A DNA stretch of 64,000 nucleotides from Chitinophaga filiformis. Lineage in GTDB: Bacteria; Bacteroidota; Bacteroidia; Chitinophagales; Chitinophagaceae. Under the pieces are notes generated by a model, which worked only from the letters and a program-made list of their open reading frames with translations, was not told where the DNA came from and ran no database searches. Location of the stretch: positions 7,853,001 through 7,917,000 of the forward strand of contig NZ_CP095855.1 of assembly GCF_023100805.1 (NCBI RefSeq), read 5' to 3'. Shown piece by piece: positions 8,078 to 17,361 of this stretch. The translations under genes were made by a program, and so were the position numbers. Numbering within the stretch: the first letter of the stretch is position 1; each line of letters opens with the position of its first letter.

Positions 8078-9349
8078 TTATTCGTAACGCAGCGCAACTA
8101 TCGGATCCAGGCGGGAAGCCTTGATGGCAGGATAAATACCTGATGCAAGCCCTACAGCCGCACAGATCACTATCCCTGTCGTTATCCATAACCACGGAAT
8201 GATAAAATCGGTTTTCAATAATAATGATACGATGTTTCCTACCAGCATTCCGAGTATCACGCCCAGCAAACCACCCAGCAGGCTGATGATAACAGCTTCG
8301 TACAGGAACTGCTGCCATATCACCTTTCTGGTAGCGCCCAGCGCCTTGATAACACCTATTTCGCGGGTACGCTCCGCTACTGATACCAGCATGATGTTTG
8401 TCAGCCCGATAGCAGAGCCAAACAATGTGATCGCACCGATCAGGATGGCAGCAAATACTACCACACCTAACAGGTTAAACAGCATCTCTGCAACACTGTC
8501 GCTTTTATTGATATAAAAGTTCTCTTCTTCTTTGAGCGTGAGGTGGCGGATGATCCTGAACAGGCCAGTTGCCTCGCCTATAGCAGCTTCCATCTGGGTG
8601 ATGTCTTTTACTGACACACCGAGATTGTAGGTCACATTCGGGCGGTCAAATATTCTACGTGTATTGTTGACCGTTGTGATCACCACATTGTCTGCGCTCA
8701 TAAAACCGCTGTTCCCTTTCGGCGCTAACACTCCCACAACACGATAACGCACATTCCCTACCCGGATGCTGCTGTTCACAACGTTCCGCAGGTTGTCCCC
8801 AAACAGTTTCTTCGCTACGTCCATTCCCAGCAATACCACGTTCCTGCCCGATTCTACATCCAGCAGGTTCAGATTACGGCCTTCGCGCAATGTATAATTG
8901 GATAAATTCAGGTAGTTCTCATCCCCTCCTATTACACGTACGTTGGGATTCGTCTTTTTGTCGTCTTTATACACGGTAGCATTCCCTGTGGCATTGGTAG
9001 ACACACTTACCACGGCCGGGAAGGCATACTGCTGTTTAAAGTCCATAGCTTCCTTGTAAGTAATAGGAATATTACTATTGGACGTTTTTACCTTGGATTT
9101 TTTGTCGCCTTTTGTTGCTCCTCCGCCACCACCTATGCGTATCCTCAGTGCCCTGCTCTGAATATTGAAGCTGTTGGCCCCCATATTGGCAAAGCTGCTG
9201 TAGATACTGTTCTTCATACTGTCTATGGCGGTAAAAATGCCCACCAGGGCCATAATACCAAAACCAATGATGGCTATAGTAAGCCCTGCGCGCAAACGGT
9301 TGCCGCTAACAGAGCGAAAGGCGAGGGAAAATGTGTCACGGAACTGCAT
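8078..9349 (-). CDS. ABC transporter permease, MacB/FtsX type
   Basis: The 423-residue protein has the MacB-like permease layout: an N-terminal membrane segment (AGLTIAIIGFGIMALVGIFTAI, about 22-43), a large periplasmic MacB_PCD-like domain, and three C-terminal helices (about 289-415) with VSVAERTREIGVIKALGATRKVI. The latter is the FtsX-family loop. A glycine run (GGGGG, near residue 73) and a basic segment lie at the start of the periplasmic part. No ATPase or membrane-fusion partner is present in the window, so the partner must be encoded elsewhere. It ends 32 bases before the GntP permease gene; whether they share a transcript is unclear. Confidence 0.88.
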   Translation of the reverse strand: MQFRDTFSLAFRSVSGNRLRAGLTIAIIGFGIMALVGIFTAIDSMKNSIYSSFANMGANSFNIQSRALRIRIGGGGGATKGDKKSKVKTSNSNIPITYKEAMDFKQQYAFPAVVSVSTNATGNATVYKDDKKTNPNVRVIGGDENYLNLSNYTLREGRNLNLLDVESGRNVVLLGMDVAKKLFGDNLRNVVNSSIRVGNVRYRVVGVLAPKGNSGFMSADNVVITTVNNTRRIFDRPNVTYNLGVSVKDITQMEAAIGEATGLFRIIRHLTLKEEENFYINKSDSVAEMLFNLLGVVVFAAILIGAITLFGSAIGLTNIMLVSVAERTREIGVIKALGATRKVIWQQFLYEAVIISLLGGLLGVILGMLVGNIVSLLLKTDFIIPWLWITTGIVICAAVGLASGIYPAIKASRLDPIVALRYE

Positions 9350-9404
9350 GATTTAAAGTTAATAAAAAGTTTTTTTCCGCTACTTTTATTATACAAATGG
9401 CCCG

Positions 9405-10418
9405 ATGCCTAATCCTCCCACCATAAAAGAAATTGCCAAAAGGCTGAACCTGGCTCCTTCCACAGTATCCAGGGCCCTGCACAATCATCCGCGTATCGGG
9501 TTGAGAACCAGGATGAAAGTACAGGCGCTGGCCCGGGAACTGCAATATGAGCCCAACCAGACAGCTATTTTTTTCCAGCAGAAAAAAACTTTTACGCTCG
9601 GTATCGTATTACCGGAATTGTCAGAAGCCTTCTTCTCAGCTGCCATCAGTGGCATAGAGGATACGGCAAATAAGAGCAATTATATGGTCCTGCTGGGGCA
9701 ATCGCATGACGACGCTGAGCGGGAGCAGAAGATCGTGGAAATAATGAAGAATCACCGGGTGGACGGCTTGCTGGTTTCCCTGGCTAAGAATACGGTGAAT
9801 TACGCACATTTTGAGATGCTGCGGAAGTATAATATACCAGTCGTGTTCTTTGACCGTATCCCTAACATGCCCGACATTCATTATGTGGCCTCAAACATGG
9901 AGTCGGGTACTATACAGGCTGTCTCTCTTTTATTGCAAGGGGGGCACCGCGTTATCGGGATGATCAATGGTCCCGAAAAACTGATTGCCAGCCAGCAACG
10001 TACCACCGGCTACCAGAAAGCCATGCAGCTGCAGCGTTTAAAATATGACGCCAGCCTCAATATAAATGCCGATCTGACCAAAGAAGGCACCCGCCATGCC
10101 ATGCAACAGTTACTGGCGCATAAAAGAAAGGTGACCGCTATCGTGGCATTCAATGACTATGTATCCCAGGATGCAGTGCAATATGCGCTTGAGCAGGGCC
10201 TGGAGATCAACAAGGATCTTACTTTCGTCAGTTATGCCAACCTGCCCTTAAGCAGCTATATGGCTTTTCCTCCCCTGGCATCCGTAGAACAGTATCCTTA
10301 CCTGCAGGGACAAAGAGCTACGGAGATACTGCTGGAACTCCTGTCAGGCAAACTGGCGCCGGATCAATACCAGCAGGTTGTGATCGATTCCCGGCTGGTG
10401 ATTGCAGCGGGCAGATAA
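9405..10418 (+). CDS. LacI-family transcriptional regulator
   Basis: The 337-residue protein begins with the LacI helix-turn-helix (TIKEIAKRLNLAPSTVSRALHN, residues 5-26) and the hinge region, followed by a periplasmic-binding-protein-like effector domain (FTLGIVLPEL, then VDGLLVSLAKN, PVVFFDRIP and VTAIVAFNDYV). Such regulators bind an operator as dimers and respond to a sugar or sugar phosphate. It is divergent from the ABC permease gene, with 55 bases between starts, and it precedes the kinase gene by 45 bases, so the kinase's substrate pathway is the likeliest target. No convincing operator palindrome was identified. Confidence 0.93.
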   Translation: MPNPPTIKEIAKRLNLAPSTVSRALHNHPRIGLRTRMKVQALARELQYEPNQTAIFFQQKKTFTLGIVLPELSEAFFSAAISGIEDTANKSNYMVLLGQSHDDAEREQKIVEIMKNHRVDGLLVSLAKNTVNYAHFEMLRKYNIPVVFFDRIPNMPDIHYVASNMESGTIQAVSLLLQGGHRVIGMINGPEKLIASQQRTTGYQKAMQLQRLKYDASLNINADLTKEGTRHAMQQLLAHKRKVTAIVAFNDYVSQDAVQYALEQGLEINKDLTFVSYANLPLSSYMAFPPLASVEQYPYLQGQRATEILLELLSGKLAPDQYQQVVIDSRLVIAAGR

Positions 10419-10463
10419 ATTTGCGCAACCGTTTGTCCAACCATTCTCTCAATTCTTATTGTT

Positions 10464-11543
10464 ATGTTTGAAGCATCGCAATCTTATCAACCAGCAATGC
10501 AGGAAATATTATCAGCTTATGGATTAGTGATGGGTGAATGCCGTATACAGGCATTCGGCAGCGGGCTTATTAACGCCACCTGGAAAGTGTCCCACGCTGA
10601 TAAAAACTACATCCTGCAGCGCATCAACCACCAGGTGTTTAAGCAACCTGCACTGATTGCCCAGAACATCAGCGTTATCGGCCATTACCTGGAGAAACAC
10701 CATCCTGAATATTTCTTTGTGCAGCCGGTGCTGACTACAGACAAGCAGGATATGGTCGTTACACCGGAAGGGGAATATTATCGCCTGCAACCATTTGTAG
10801 CCAATTCCCACAGTTATGATGTGGTGAACAGTGAACAGCTGGCATATGAAGCGGCCAGGCAGTTCGGGCGTTTTACCAGGTTGCTGTCGGGCATTGATAC
10901 CAATGAAATACAGGTTACCCTGCCGGATTTCCATAACCTTACTTTACGTTATGCACAGTTCGAGCAGGCCGTGAAGCAAGGCAATCCTACCCGCATTGCG
11001 GAGGCTGGGCAGGATATCAATATTATCCGCAGATATAAATTCCTGACAGAGATATTCACATCTATACAGCATAGCCCTTATTTTAAAATAAGAGTAATGC
11101 ACCACGATACGAAGATCAGTAATGTACTATTTGACGCTGATAACAAAGGCATCTGCGTAATAGACCTGGACACCGTCATGCCGGGGTATTTTATCAGTGA
11201 CTTTGGAGATATGATGCGCACCTACCTCTCTCCCGCCAGTGAGGAAGAAACAGATCTCAGCAAAGTGAAGGTTAGAAAGGAATATTATACAGCGATCGTG
11301 AACGGCTACCTCAGTGAAATGAAAGATGAACTGAGTGTTACAGAGCAGGCGCACCTGGTGTATGCAGGGCAGTTCATGGTCTATATGCAGGCGATCCGTT
11401 TTCTGACGGATTACTTCAACAACGATGTTTATTATGGGGCAAAATATGAGCAACATAACCTGTTGCGGGCGAGAAACCAGCTTAGCTTATTGGAAAGTAT
11501 CACTCAACAAGAACAAACTCTTTCTTCTGTGGCGACACACTAA
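10464..11543 (+). CDS. Phosphotransferase, N-acetylhexosamine kinase-like
   Basis: The 359-residue protein has the aminoglycoside-phosphotransferase/choline-kinase fold. FGSGLINATWKV (31-42) is the nucleotide-binding strand-loop, HHDTKISNVLF (213-223) holds the catalytic D215 and N220, and VIDLDTVMPG (232-241) supplies the metal-binding Asp. The order and spacing resemble N-acetylhexosamine 1-kinase (NahK), which phosphorylates GlcNAc/GalNAc at C1, rather than antibiotic kinases. The LacI-type neighbour fits sugar metabolism. The exact substrate is not proven; other small-molecule kinases of this fold are possible. Confidence 0.82.
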   Translation: MFEASQSYQPAMQEILSAYGLVMGECRIQAFGSGLINATWKVSHADKNYILQRINHQVFKQPALIAQNISVIGHYLEKHHPEYFFVQPVLTTDKQDMVVTPEGEYYRLQPFVANSHSYDVVNSEQLAYEAARQFGRFTRLLSGIDTNEIQVTLPDFHNLTLRYAQFEQAVKQGNPTRIAEAGQDINIIRRYKFLTEIFTSIQHSPYFKIRVMHHDTKISNVLFDADNKGICVIDLDTVMPGYFISDFGDMMRTYLSPASEEETDLSKVKVRKEYYTAIVNGYLSEMKDELSVTEQAHLVYAGQFMVYMQAIRFLTDYFNNDVYYGAKYEQHNLLRARNQLSLLESITQQEQTLSSVATH

Positions 11544-11574
11544 CGCCACTTCGTTTGAAAAGCAGCACCAATAA

Positions 11575-11602
11575 AAAAAACCGGCCATGTGGCCGGTTTT
11601 TT
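11575..11602. terminator. Bidirectional terminator between the kinase gene and nuoN
   Basis: A perfect 12-bp stem (11575-11586 with 11591-11602, A-run, CCGGCC, ATGT loop, GGCCGG, T-run) lies 31 bases after the kinase stop codon and 17 bases from the nuoN stop codon on the other strand. It can serve both convergent transcripts. Confidence 0.9.
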
Positions 11603-11619
11603 GATTTTATCCGAATATC

Positions 11620-12993
11620 TTAAATAAGCTGTAATAAAAGTCCGGGGAAGATACCCAGCAGTATCACGATGGCTGCTGTAATGATGAGCATCAGCTTGAA
11701 GCCGCCGGTGATAGGCGCTGTTGCAGGTTCTCCCTGTTTGAAGTACATCGCGATGATGACACGGAAGTAATAATAAGCACTGATGGCAGCACAGATCACC
11801 GCTACAATTACCAGCCATAAGAGATTGCCCTGCTCTACAGCGGCCGTCAGTACAAAGTATTTAGCGAAGAAACCTGCTGTGAGCGGGATACCTGCCAGTG
11901 AGCATACAAAGATGGTAGTGGTAATTGCCAGTACAGGCTGTGTACGGGCCAGACCGTTAAAACCGTCGAATGTATAATCCTTCAGTTTGATCATCACAGC
12001 GAAGATACCAATGGTAGCCACGCTGTAAGCCGCTGCGTACAACACGATACCCTGTGTAGCGTAGGCGTTCATGGATACAACCGCCAACAGCATGAAACCT
12101 GCCTGGGCGATACTGGAGTATGCCAGCATACGTTTTACACTTTGCTGGAACACTGCTGTGAAGTTACCGATGATCAGGGTAGCGGCGGTGATGATAGCCA
12201 GCAGTAATTGCCAGTCGGCAGTGATACGCTCGCCGATGAACGCGCCATGGAAGATCCTGATGAAAGCGATGAAACCACCTGCTTTTACCACGGTTGCCAT
12301 GAAGGAAGTGAATACGGTAGGAGAACCGTCATATACGTCAGGCGTCCAGAAGTGGAACGGCGCCGCAGATACTTTGAAAGATAATGCGAAAGCTACGAGA
12401 ATGATACCGCAGAGTGCCAGTGTATTTACTTTACCGGCGCCCAGTCCGAGGTCAGCTACGCTGAAAGTACCGGTAGCTCCGTATATTAGGGTAATACCCA
12501 TCAGCAGGATACCGGTAGAGAAGGAACCCATCAGGAAGTACTTCAGGGAAGCCTCACTGCTTTTAGGCGTCTTTTTATCGCTGCCTGCCAGTATATACTG
12601 TGGAATAGAAATGATCTCTATTGCCAGGAAAAGCATTAATAAACTGCTGAAAGTAGAAGCTAAAGTGATACCTGAGAGGATGAAAAAGATCAGCGCGAAA
12701 TAATCTGCCACATGCTCTCCTACATTCTCAAAAGCACTGCCCGACAGCAGGAAGAAGATCAGTGTAGCGCCCAATGCGATAGCATTGAACAGAATGCTGA
12801 AACGGCTGATAGTGATCATGCCGTATAGTGTACGGTCACCTGCTTCAATGGTGGATAACTCAGCCAGGTTGGCTACCAGACAAGCCAGCAGAACAACAAT
12901 GGCTATAAACTTAATGCGCTGCTTATTACTTACAAATAAACCCGCAAACATCATTACAACGCCCGATAAAGCAGTAGATATTAATGCATTCAT
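11620..12993 (-). CDS. nuoN: NADH-quinone oxidoreductase subunit N
   Basis: The 457-residue polytopic protein is an antiporter-like membrane subunit of complex I that takes part in proton pumping. It has the family block SFKVSAAPFHFWTPDVYDGSPT with the conserved Lys, and VKRMLAYSSIAQAGFM. About 14 hydrophobic segments can be counted. It is the last gene of the nuo operon, beginning 27 bases after nuoM. The start at 12993 gives a natural hydrophobic N-terminus. Confidence 0.95.
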   Translation of the reverse strand: MNALISTALSGVVMMFAGLFVSNKQRIKFIAIVVLLACLVANLAELSTIEAGDRTLYGMITISRFSILFNAIALGATLIFFLLSGSAFENVGEHVADYFALIFFILSGITLASTFSSLLMLFLAIEIISIPQYILAGSDKKTPKSSEASLKYFLMGSFSTGILLMGITLIYGATGTFSVADLGLGAGKVNTLALCGIILVAFALSFKVSAAPFHFWTPDVYDGSPTVFTSFMATVVKAGGFIAFIRIFHGAFIGERITADWQLLLAIITAATLIIGNFTAVFQQSVKRMLAYSSIAQAGFMLLAVVSMNAYATQGIVLYAAAYSVATIGIFAVMIKLKDYTFDGFNGLARTQPVLAITTTIFVCSLAGIPLTAGFFAKYFVLTAAVEQGNLLWLVIVAVICAAISAYYYFRVIIAMYFKQGEPATAPITGGFKLMLIITAAIVILLGIFPGLLLQLI

Positions 12994-13020
12994 ATTCCTG
13001 TGTTACGAAAGAACAACTTT

Positions 13021-14457
13021 TTAATAAACCTTGTTAACCAATTCAGTAGTGCTGCTTACCAGTTCCAGCATAGGCTTTGGATATACGCCCAGTACCAGAA
13101 TGATCACTACAATAATGCTCAGTACCAGCAGCTCATTTGCTTTCAGGTCTGTAGTGGTCTCTGTCAGCGCATTGCTCTGACCGAAGATCACTTTCTGGAC
13201 CATATTCAGTGTATACACTGCTGCCAGGATGATACCCAGTCCGGCAACGGCCATAAACCATACATTATATTGGAACAGACCGCTGAACATCAGGAACTCC
13301 CCGATAAATCCGTTGGTCAGTGGTAATGCGATATTGGCCAGGCTGATAATTACGAGGAAGATAGCGATACCTGGTGCATACTGTGCGATGCCGCCCATCT
13401 CGTTCAGGTTCTTAATCTTCAGACGCTGCTGGATGATCTCTACGATGATCCAGAGGCCGATGATGTTAATACCGTGGTTGAACAGCTGTATCATCATACC
13501 CTGTAAGCTCTGCTCATTATTAGTGAAGATAGCAGCGCTCATCAGGCCGATGTGGGCGATGGAAGAGTAAGCGATCAGGCGTTTGATGTCTGACTGTACG
13601 ATGGCAATGCATGATGCATAGATGATACCGATGATAGACAATACAATGGCCACATCAGACCACATATAAGCACCTTTCGGCAGTACAGGCAGTAACCAGC
13701 GTACCACACCGAATAAGCCCATCTTCACCATGATACCGGAAAGCACCATTGTAACAGGTGTAGGAGATTGCTCGTAGGTATCCGGCTGCCAGGTATGGAA
13801 AGGGAAAACCGGCATCTTAATAGCAAAGGCTACGAAGAAGAGCCAGAACAACCATGACTGATCCTGCGGGGCTACGCTGCCATTGGTAAAGCTGGCATAG
13901 CTGAAGGAATGGTCGGGCGATTGCAGGTAGATGTAGATCAGGCCTATCAGCATGAGCAATGAACCTGCAAAGGTGTATACGAAGAATTTGAATGTAACAG
14001 GAATACGTTTTTCGCCACCCCAGAGTGAGCAGAGGAAGTACACCGGGATCAGCGCCAGCTCCCAGAAAACGTAGAACAACAAAGCGTCATAAGCAGTGAA
14101 CACGCCTACCAGTCCTGCCTGTGAAAGCAGCATCAGACCGTAGAAGCTGTTGGGACGCTCATACTCCCTGTTGAAAATCACAATAAAGATCAGCAGGAAG
14201 GAAATGGCTGTCAGTAAACAAAGCATCAGGCCCATTCCATCCAGCCCCACGCTAAACTGAGCGCCCAGCTGAGGTATCCAGTTTGCAGAGAACTGCAGAC
14301 TGGCCGGAGCAGTCCGGAACTGGAACAAGGCACCAAGCGTTACTGCCAGCGAAGCCAGGGATGCTATCAAACCCAGCGCTTTCGGTCCAGACCCCTTCAG
14401 ACCAAACGTAATCAGGCCCGCAACTAAAGGAATCAATATGAGTAATACTGTCAACAT
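13021..14457 (-). CDS. nuoM: NADH-quinone oxidoreductase subunit M
   Basis: The 478-residue membrane subunit is homologous to Mrp-type antiporters and forms one of the proton channels of complex I. Visible signatures are YVFWELALIPVYFLCSLWGG with the conserved Glu, AIKMPVFPFHTWQPDTYEQSP with the channel Lys, and SDIKRLIAYSSIAHIGLM. The length is within the normal range. It lies 45 bases behind nuoL. Confidence 0.96.
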   Translation of the reverse strand: MLTVLLILIPLVAGLITFGLKGSGPKALGLIASLASLAVTLGALFQFRTAPASLQFSANWIPQLGAQFSVGLDGMGLMLCLLTAISFLLIFIVIFNREYERPNSFYGLMLLSQAGLVGVFTAYDALLFYVFWELALIPVYFLCSLWGGEKRIPVTFKFFVYTFAGSLLMLIGLIYIYLQSPDHSFSYASFTNGSVAPQDQSWLFWLFFVAFAIKMPVFPFHTWQPDTYEQSPTPVTMVLSGIMVKMGLFGVVRWLLPVLPKGAYMWSDVAIVLSIIGIIYASCIAIVQSDIKRLIAYSSIAHIGLMSAAIFTNNEQSLQGMMIQLFNHGINIIGLWIIVEIIQQRLKIKNLNEMGGIAQYAPGIAIFLVIISLANIALPLTNGFIGEFLMFSGLFQYNVWFMAVAGLGIILAAVYTLNMVQKVIFGQSNALTETTTDLKANELLVLSIIVVIILVLGVYPKPMLELVSSTTELVNKVY

Positions 14458-14502
14458 AATTTATCTAAACTTGTCCTTTTTTAATGATGATGCAGGTTGC
14501 TG

Positions 14503-16407
14503 CTATTTCAGCAGAAATCCTATCACGAATAAAACAACCATTCCAATTACCATGGCAAAGATGTAGAAGCCTACCTGTCCGCTCTGCAGCAGTCTTACCT
14601 GCTGGCTGCTCCATTGTACACCACGGCCTACGCCATTTACCAACCTGTCAATACCTGATTTCTCGATCGCTTCTTCAAAGAAACGGCTCAGCATCATCAG
14701 GGGTTTCACTATGATAGCATCGTATAACTCATCCACGTACCATTTGTTTTCCAGTACTTTGGCAATACCGGTACGAGGTGCTCCATTGTCTTCATAATTG
14801 CGGTACCAGCTGCGTGCAAAGAAGATCGTGATGATCACCAGCACAGAGCTTAATCCCATCAGCAGCCATTCGGTGTTGTGCGACAGGTGCTCATGTTCAT
14901 GAACGAATGGTACTGAGCCAGCAAATACAGGCGCTAAGTATTCTTTCAGCAGGCTGTGGGTACCGAATACTTCCGGCAGACCAACATAACCACCTATTAC
15001 GGAAAGGATAGCCAGTACGATCAGCGGAATGGTGATAGCCACCGGGCTTTCGTGCAGGTGATGTTCCTGCTCGTGCGTGCCACGGAACCTGCCACAGAAA
15101 GTGATGTAGTATAAACGGAACATGTAGAAGGCCGTCATCAGCGCTGTGATCAGGGCTACTGCATACATGATCTTATTAAAGGCGAAAGTTTCAGCAAGGA
15201 TCTCATCTTTGGAGAAGAAACCTGACAGACCCGGGATACCGGCAATAGCCAGACAGCCGATCAGGAAGGTGATGTGCGTAACCGGCATGTATTTTTTCAG
15301 TCCGCCCATCTTATTGATATTCTGCTCACCGCCCATTGCGTGGATCACGGAACCGGAACCAAGGAACAGGAGGGCTTTGAAGAATGCGTGTGTCATTACG
15401 TGAAACACTGCTGTGGTATAAGCGCCTACGCCCAGTGCGAGGAACATATATCCAAGCTGGCTCACGGTAGAGTAAGCCAATACTTTTTTGATATCGTCCT
15501 GTTTCAGGGCAATGGACGCTGCCAGTACCGCTGTAGCCAGGCCTATTACCGCAACAACCGTCTGAATGCATGGCGCCAGGGTATATAATACATTGCTACG
15601 TGCGATCATGTAGATACCTGCTGTTACCATCGTAGCAGCGTGGATCAGGGCAGATACGGGAGTAGGACCTGCCATCGCATCGGGTAACCAGGTATATAAA
15701 GGCAGCTGGGCAGATTTACCGGCTGCACCTACAAACAGCAGGATGGCAATAACTGGTATTACCTTGTCGCCATGACCAATTGCTGCTGCTTTTTCGAATA
15801 CTTCAGGGAAAGTAACACTGCCAAATTTCACGATCATCGCAAAGATGCCCAGCAGGAAGCCGAGGTCACCGATACGGTTCATAATGAAAGCCTTCTTGGC
15901 AGCATTGTTATACGCAGTGTTCTTGAACCAGAAGCCGATGAGCAGGTAAGAGCAGAGCCCTACGCCTTCCCATCCGATGAACATCATCACATAGTTGGCG
16001 CCCAGTACAAGTATCAGCATGGAGAAAACGAACAGGTTCAGGTAAGCGAAATAACGCGCAAACCCTTCGCTGGTTTCATCATGCATATAAGAAGTGGAGT
16101 AAATATGGATCAGTGAACCAACACCGGTAATGATCAGCAAAAATAAAGCGCTCAGCTGGTCCACCTGGAATGCGAATGGAATATGCAGGCTGCCTGCAGA
16201 AATAAAGTCAAACAACGGAACTACCTGTGCCTGAAATCCCGGGGCTTTCACGTCCAGGAAGATCAGTAAGCTAATTACAAAGGCCGCTAATACAGCTCCG
16301 CTTCCTACTATACCCGCCAGTGATTTGGAGAGGTATCTTCTTCCCAATCCATTCACCAGGAAACCTAATAATGGTAAAAATGGTACCAGCCAAACTAGAT
16401 GTATCAT
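14503..16407 (-). CDS. nuoL: NADH-quinone oxidoreductase subunit L
   Basis: The 634-residue protein is the distal antiporter-like subunit of complex I, with the lateral helix in its C-terminal part. Motifs include MFIGWEGVGLCSYLLIGFW, GKSAQLPLYTWLPDAMAGPTPVSALIHAATMV and DDIKKVLAYSTVSQLGYM. The C-terminal 130 residues carry a charged amphipathic stretch and a final hydrophobic segment, as in other NuoL proteins. The 43-base spacer to nuoK contains two ATTACGATT words. Confidence 0.96.
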   Translation of the reverse strand: MIHLVWLVPFLPLLGFLVNGLGRRYLSKSLAGIVGSGAVLAAFVISLLIFLDVKAPGFQAQVVPLFDFISAGSLHIPFAFQVDQLSALFLLIITGVGSLIHIYSTSYMHDETSEGFARYFAYLNLFVFSMLILVLGANYVMMFIGWEGVGLCSYLLIGFWFKNTAYNNAAKKAFIMNRIGDLGFLLGIFAMIVKFGSVTFPEVFEKAAAIGHGDKVIPVIAILLFVGAAGKSAQLPLYTWLPDAMAGPTPVSALIHAATMVTAGIYMIARSNVLYTLAPCIQTVVAVIGLATAVLAASIALKQDDIKKVLAYSTVSQLGYMFLALGVGAYTTAVFHVMTHAFFKALLFLGSGSVIHAMGGEQNINKMGGLKKYMPVTHITFLIGCLAIAGIPGLSGFFSKDEILAETFAFNKIMYAVALITALMTAFYMFRLYYITFCGRFRGTHEQEHHLHESPVAITIPLIVLAILSVIGGYVGLPEVFGTHSLLKEYLAPVFAGSVPFVHEHEHLSHNTEWLLMGLSSVLVIITIFFARSWYRNYEDNGAPRTGIAKVLENKWYVDELYDAIIVKPLMMLSRFFEEAIEKSGIDRLVNGVGRGVQWSSQQVRLLQSGQVGFYIFAMVIGMVVLFVIGFLLK

Positions 16408-16450
16408 CTATTCAAATACTAATTACGATTTACAATTACGATTCAAGCTG

Positions 16451-16768
16451 TTAGTTCTTCAGCCTGTTCATGATATTAATATCCACCGACTGTGAATTCC
16501 TGTATACCATCACGATAATGGCCAGTCCTACGGCAACTTCCGCAGCGGCTACCACCATGATAAAGAATACAAAGATCTGCGCCCCACCGGCGTCTACACG
16601 GCCAGCGTCTGCCCACATTTTAGAGAAGGCTACCAGCAGCAGGTTTACGGCATTCAGCATCAGCTCCACGCACATGAAAATAATAATGGCATTTCTGCGC
16701 ATCAGCACGCCCATCACCCCAATGCAAAAGAGTGCTATGCTTAAGAAAATGTAATATTGAACAGGCAT
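16451..16768 (-). CDS. nuoK: NADH-quinone oxidoreductase subunit K
   Basis: The 105-residue protein has three membrane helices, with conserved Glu residues in helix 2 (FMCVELMLNAVNLL) and helix 3 (AAAEVAVGLAIIVMV) that lie on the proton path of complex I. The length is normal for NuoK. The start MPVQYYIFLSIALF matches homologues. Confidence 0.95.
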   Translation of the reverse strand: MPVQYYIFLSIALFCIGVMGVLMRRNAIIIFMCVELMLNAVNLLLVAFSKMWADAGRVDAGGAQIFVFFIMVVAAAEVAVGLAIIVMVYRNSQSVDINIMNRLKN

Positions 16769-16815
16769 CTTAAAAGAATTACAAATTGATCAATGACGAT
16801 TTACAGATGTTGTGG

Positions 16816-17319
16816 TTATGCTTCCCTTTTCCCGATTACAACTGCACCTACCATAGCGCTCAGGAACAGGATACTGCTGACTTCAAAAGGAACTACGTAT
16901 TGATTGAATAAAGTTTTACCAAGGTTGGCGATCAGACCTATATCTGTCGCTCCGGGTTGAATTGGAGTTACATCAGCCTCACGGAGTGCGCCCAGCAATA
17001 CCAGCAGCAGGGCGCCGCCACTGATAGCGCCGGCATATTTCAACCAGCTGCGCTTCTGTGGTTCTATTTCTGCATTCAGGTTCATTAACATGATCACGAA
17101 CAGGAACAATACCATGATCGCTCCCGCATACACTATGATATGCACCACAGCCAGGAACTGCGCGTTGAGCATTATATAGTGCCCTGCGATGGTGAAAAAC
17201 GTTACTATCAGGCAAAGGACACTGGTAACGGGGTTCTTGCTCAATATCACGCCCAGGGCGGATATTATAGAGATGATCGAAAGTACCCCGAAAACGATTT
17301 GTTGTAAACTCATTCCCAT
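16816..17319 (-). CDS. nuoJ: NADH-quinone oxidoreductase subunit J
   Basis: The 167-residue membrane subunit carries the conserved FLAVVHIIVYAGAIMVLFLFVIML segment, whose helix contains the pi-bulge important for coupling in complex I. Five hydrophobic segments are visible. It lies between nuoI and nuoK, as in the canonical operon, 42 bases after nuoI. Confidence 0.95.
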   Translation of the reverse strand: MGMSLQQIVFGVLSIISIISALGVILSKNPVTSVLCLIVTFFTIAGHYIMLNAQFLAVVHIIVYAGAIMVLFLFVIMLMNLNAEIEPQKRSWLKYAGAISGGALLLVLLGALREADVTPIQPGATDIGLIANLGKTLFNQYVVPFEVSSILFLSAMVGAVVIGKREA

Positions 17320-17361
17320 TGCTATAATGACTATTATGTTTTTAGCTAAGACTGTCTTTAA

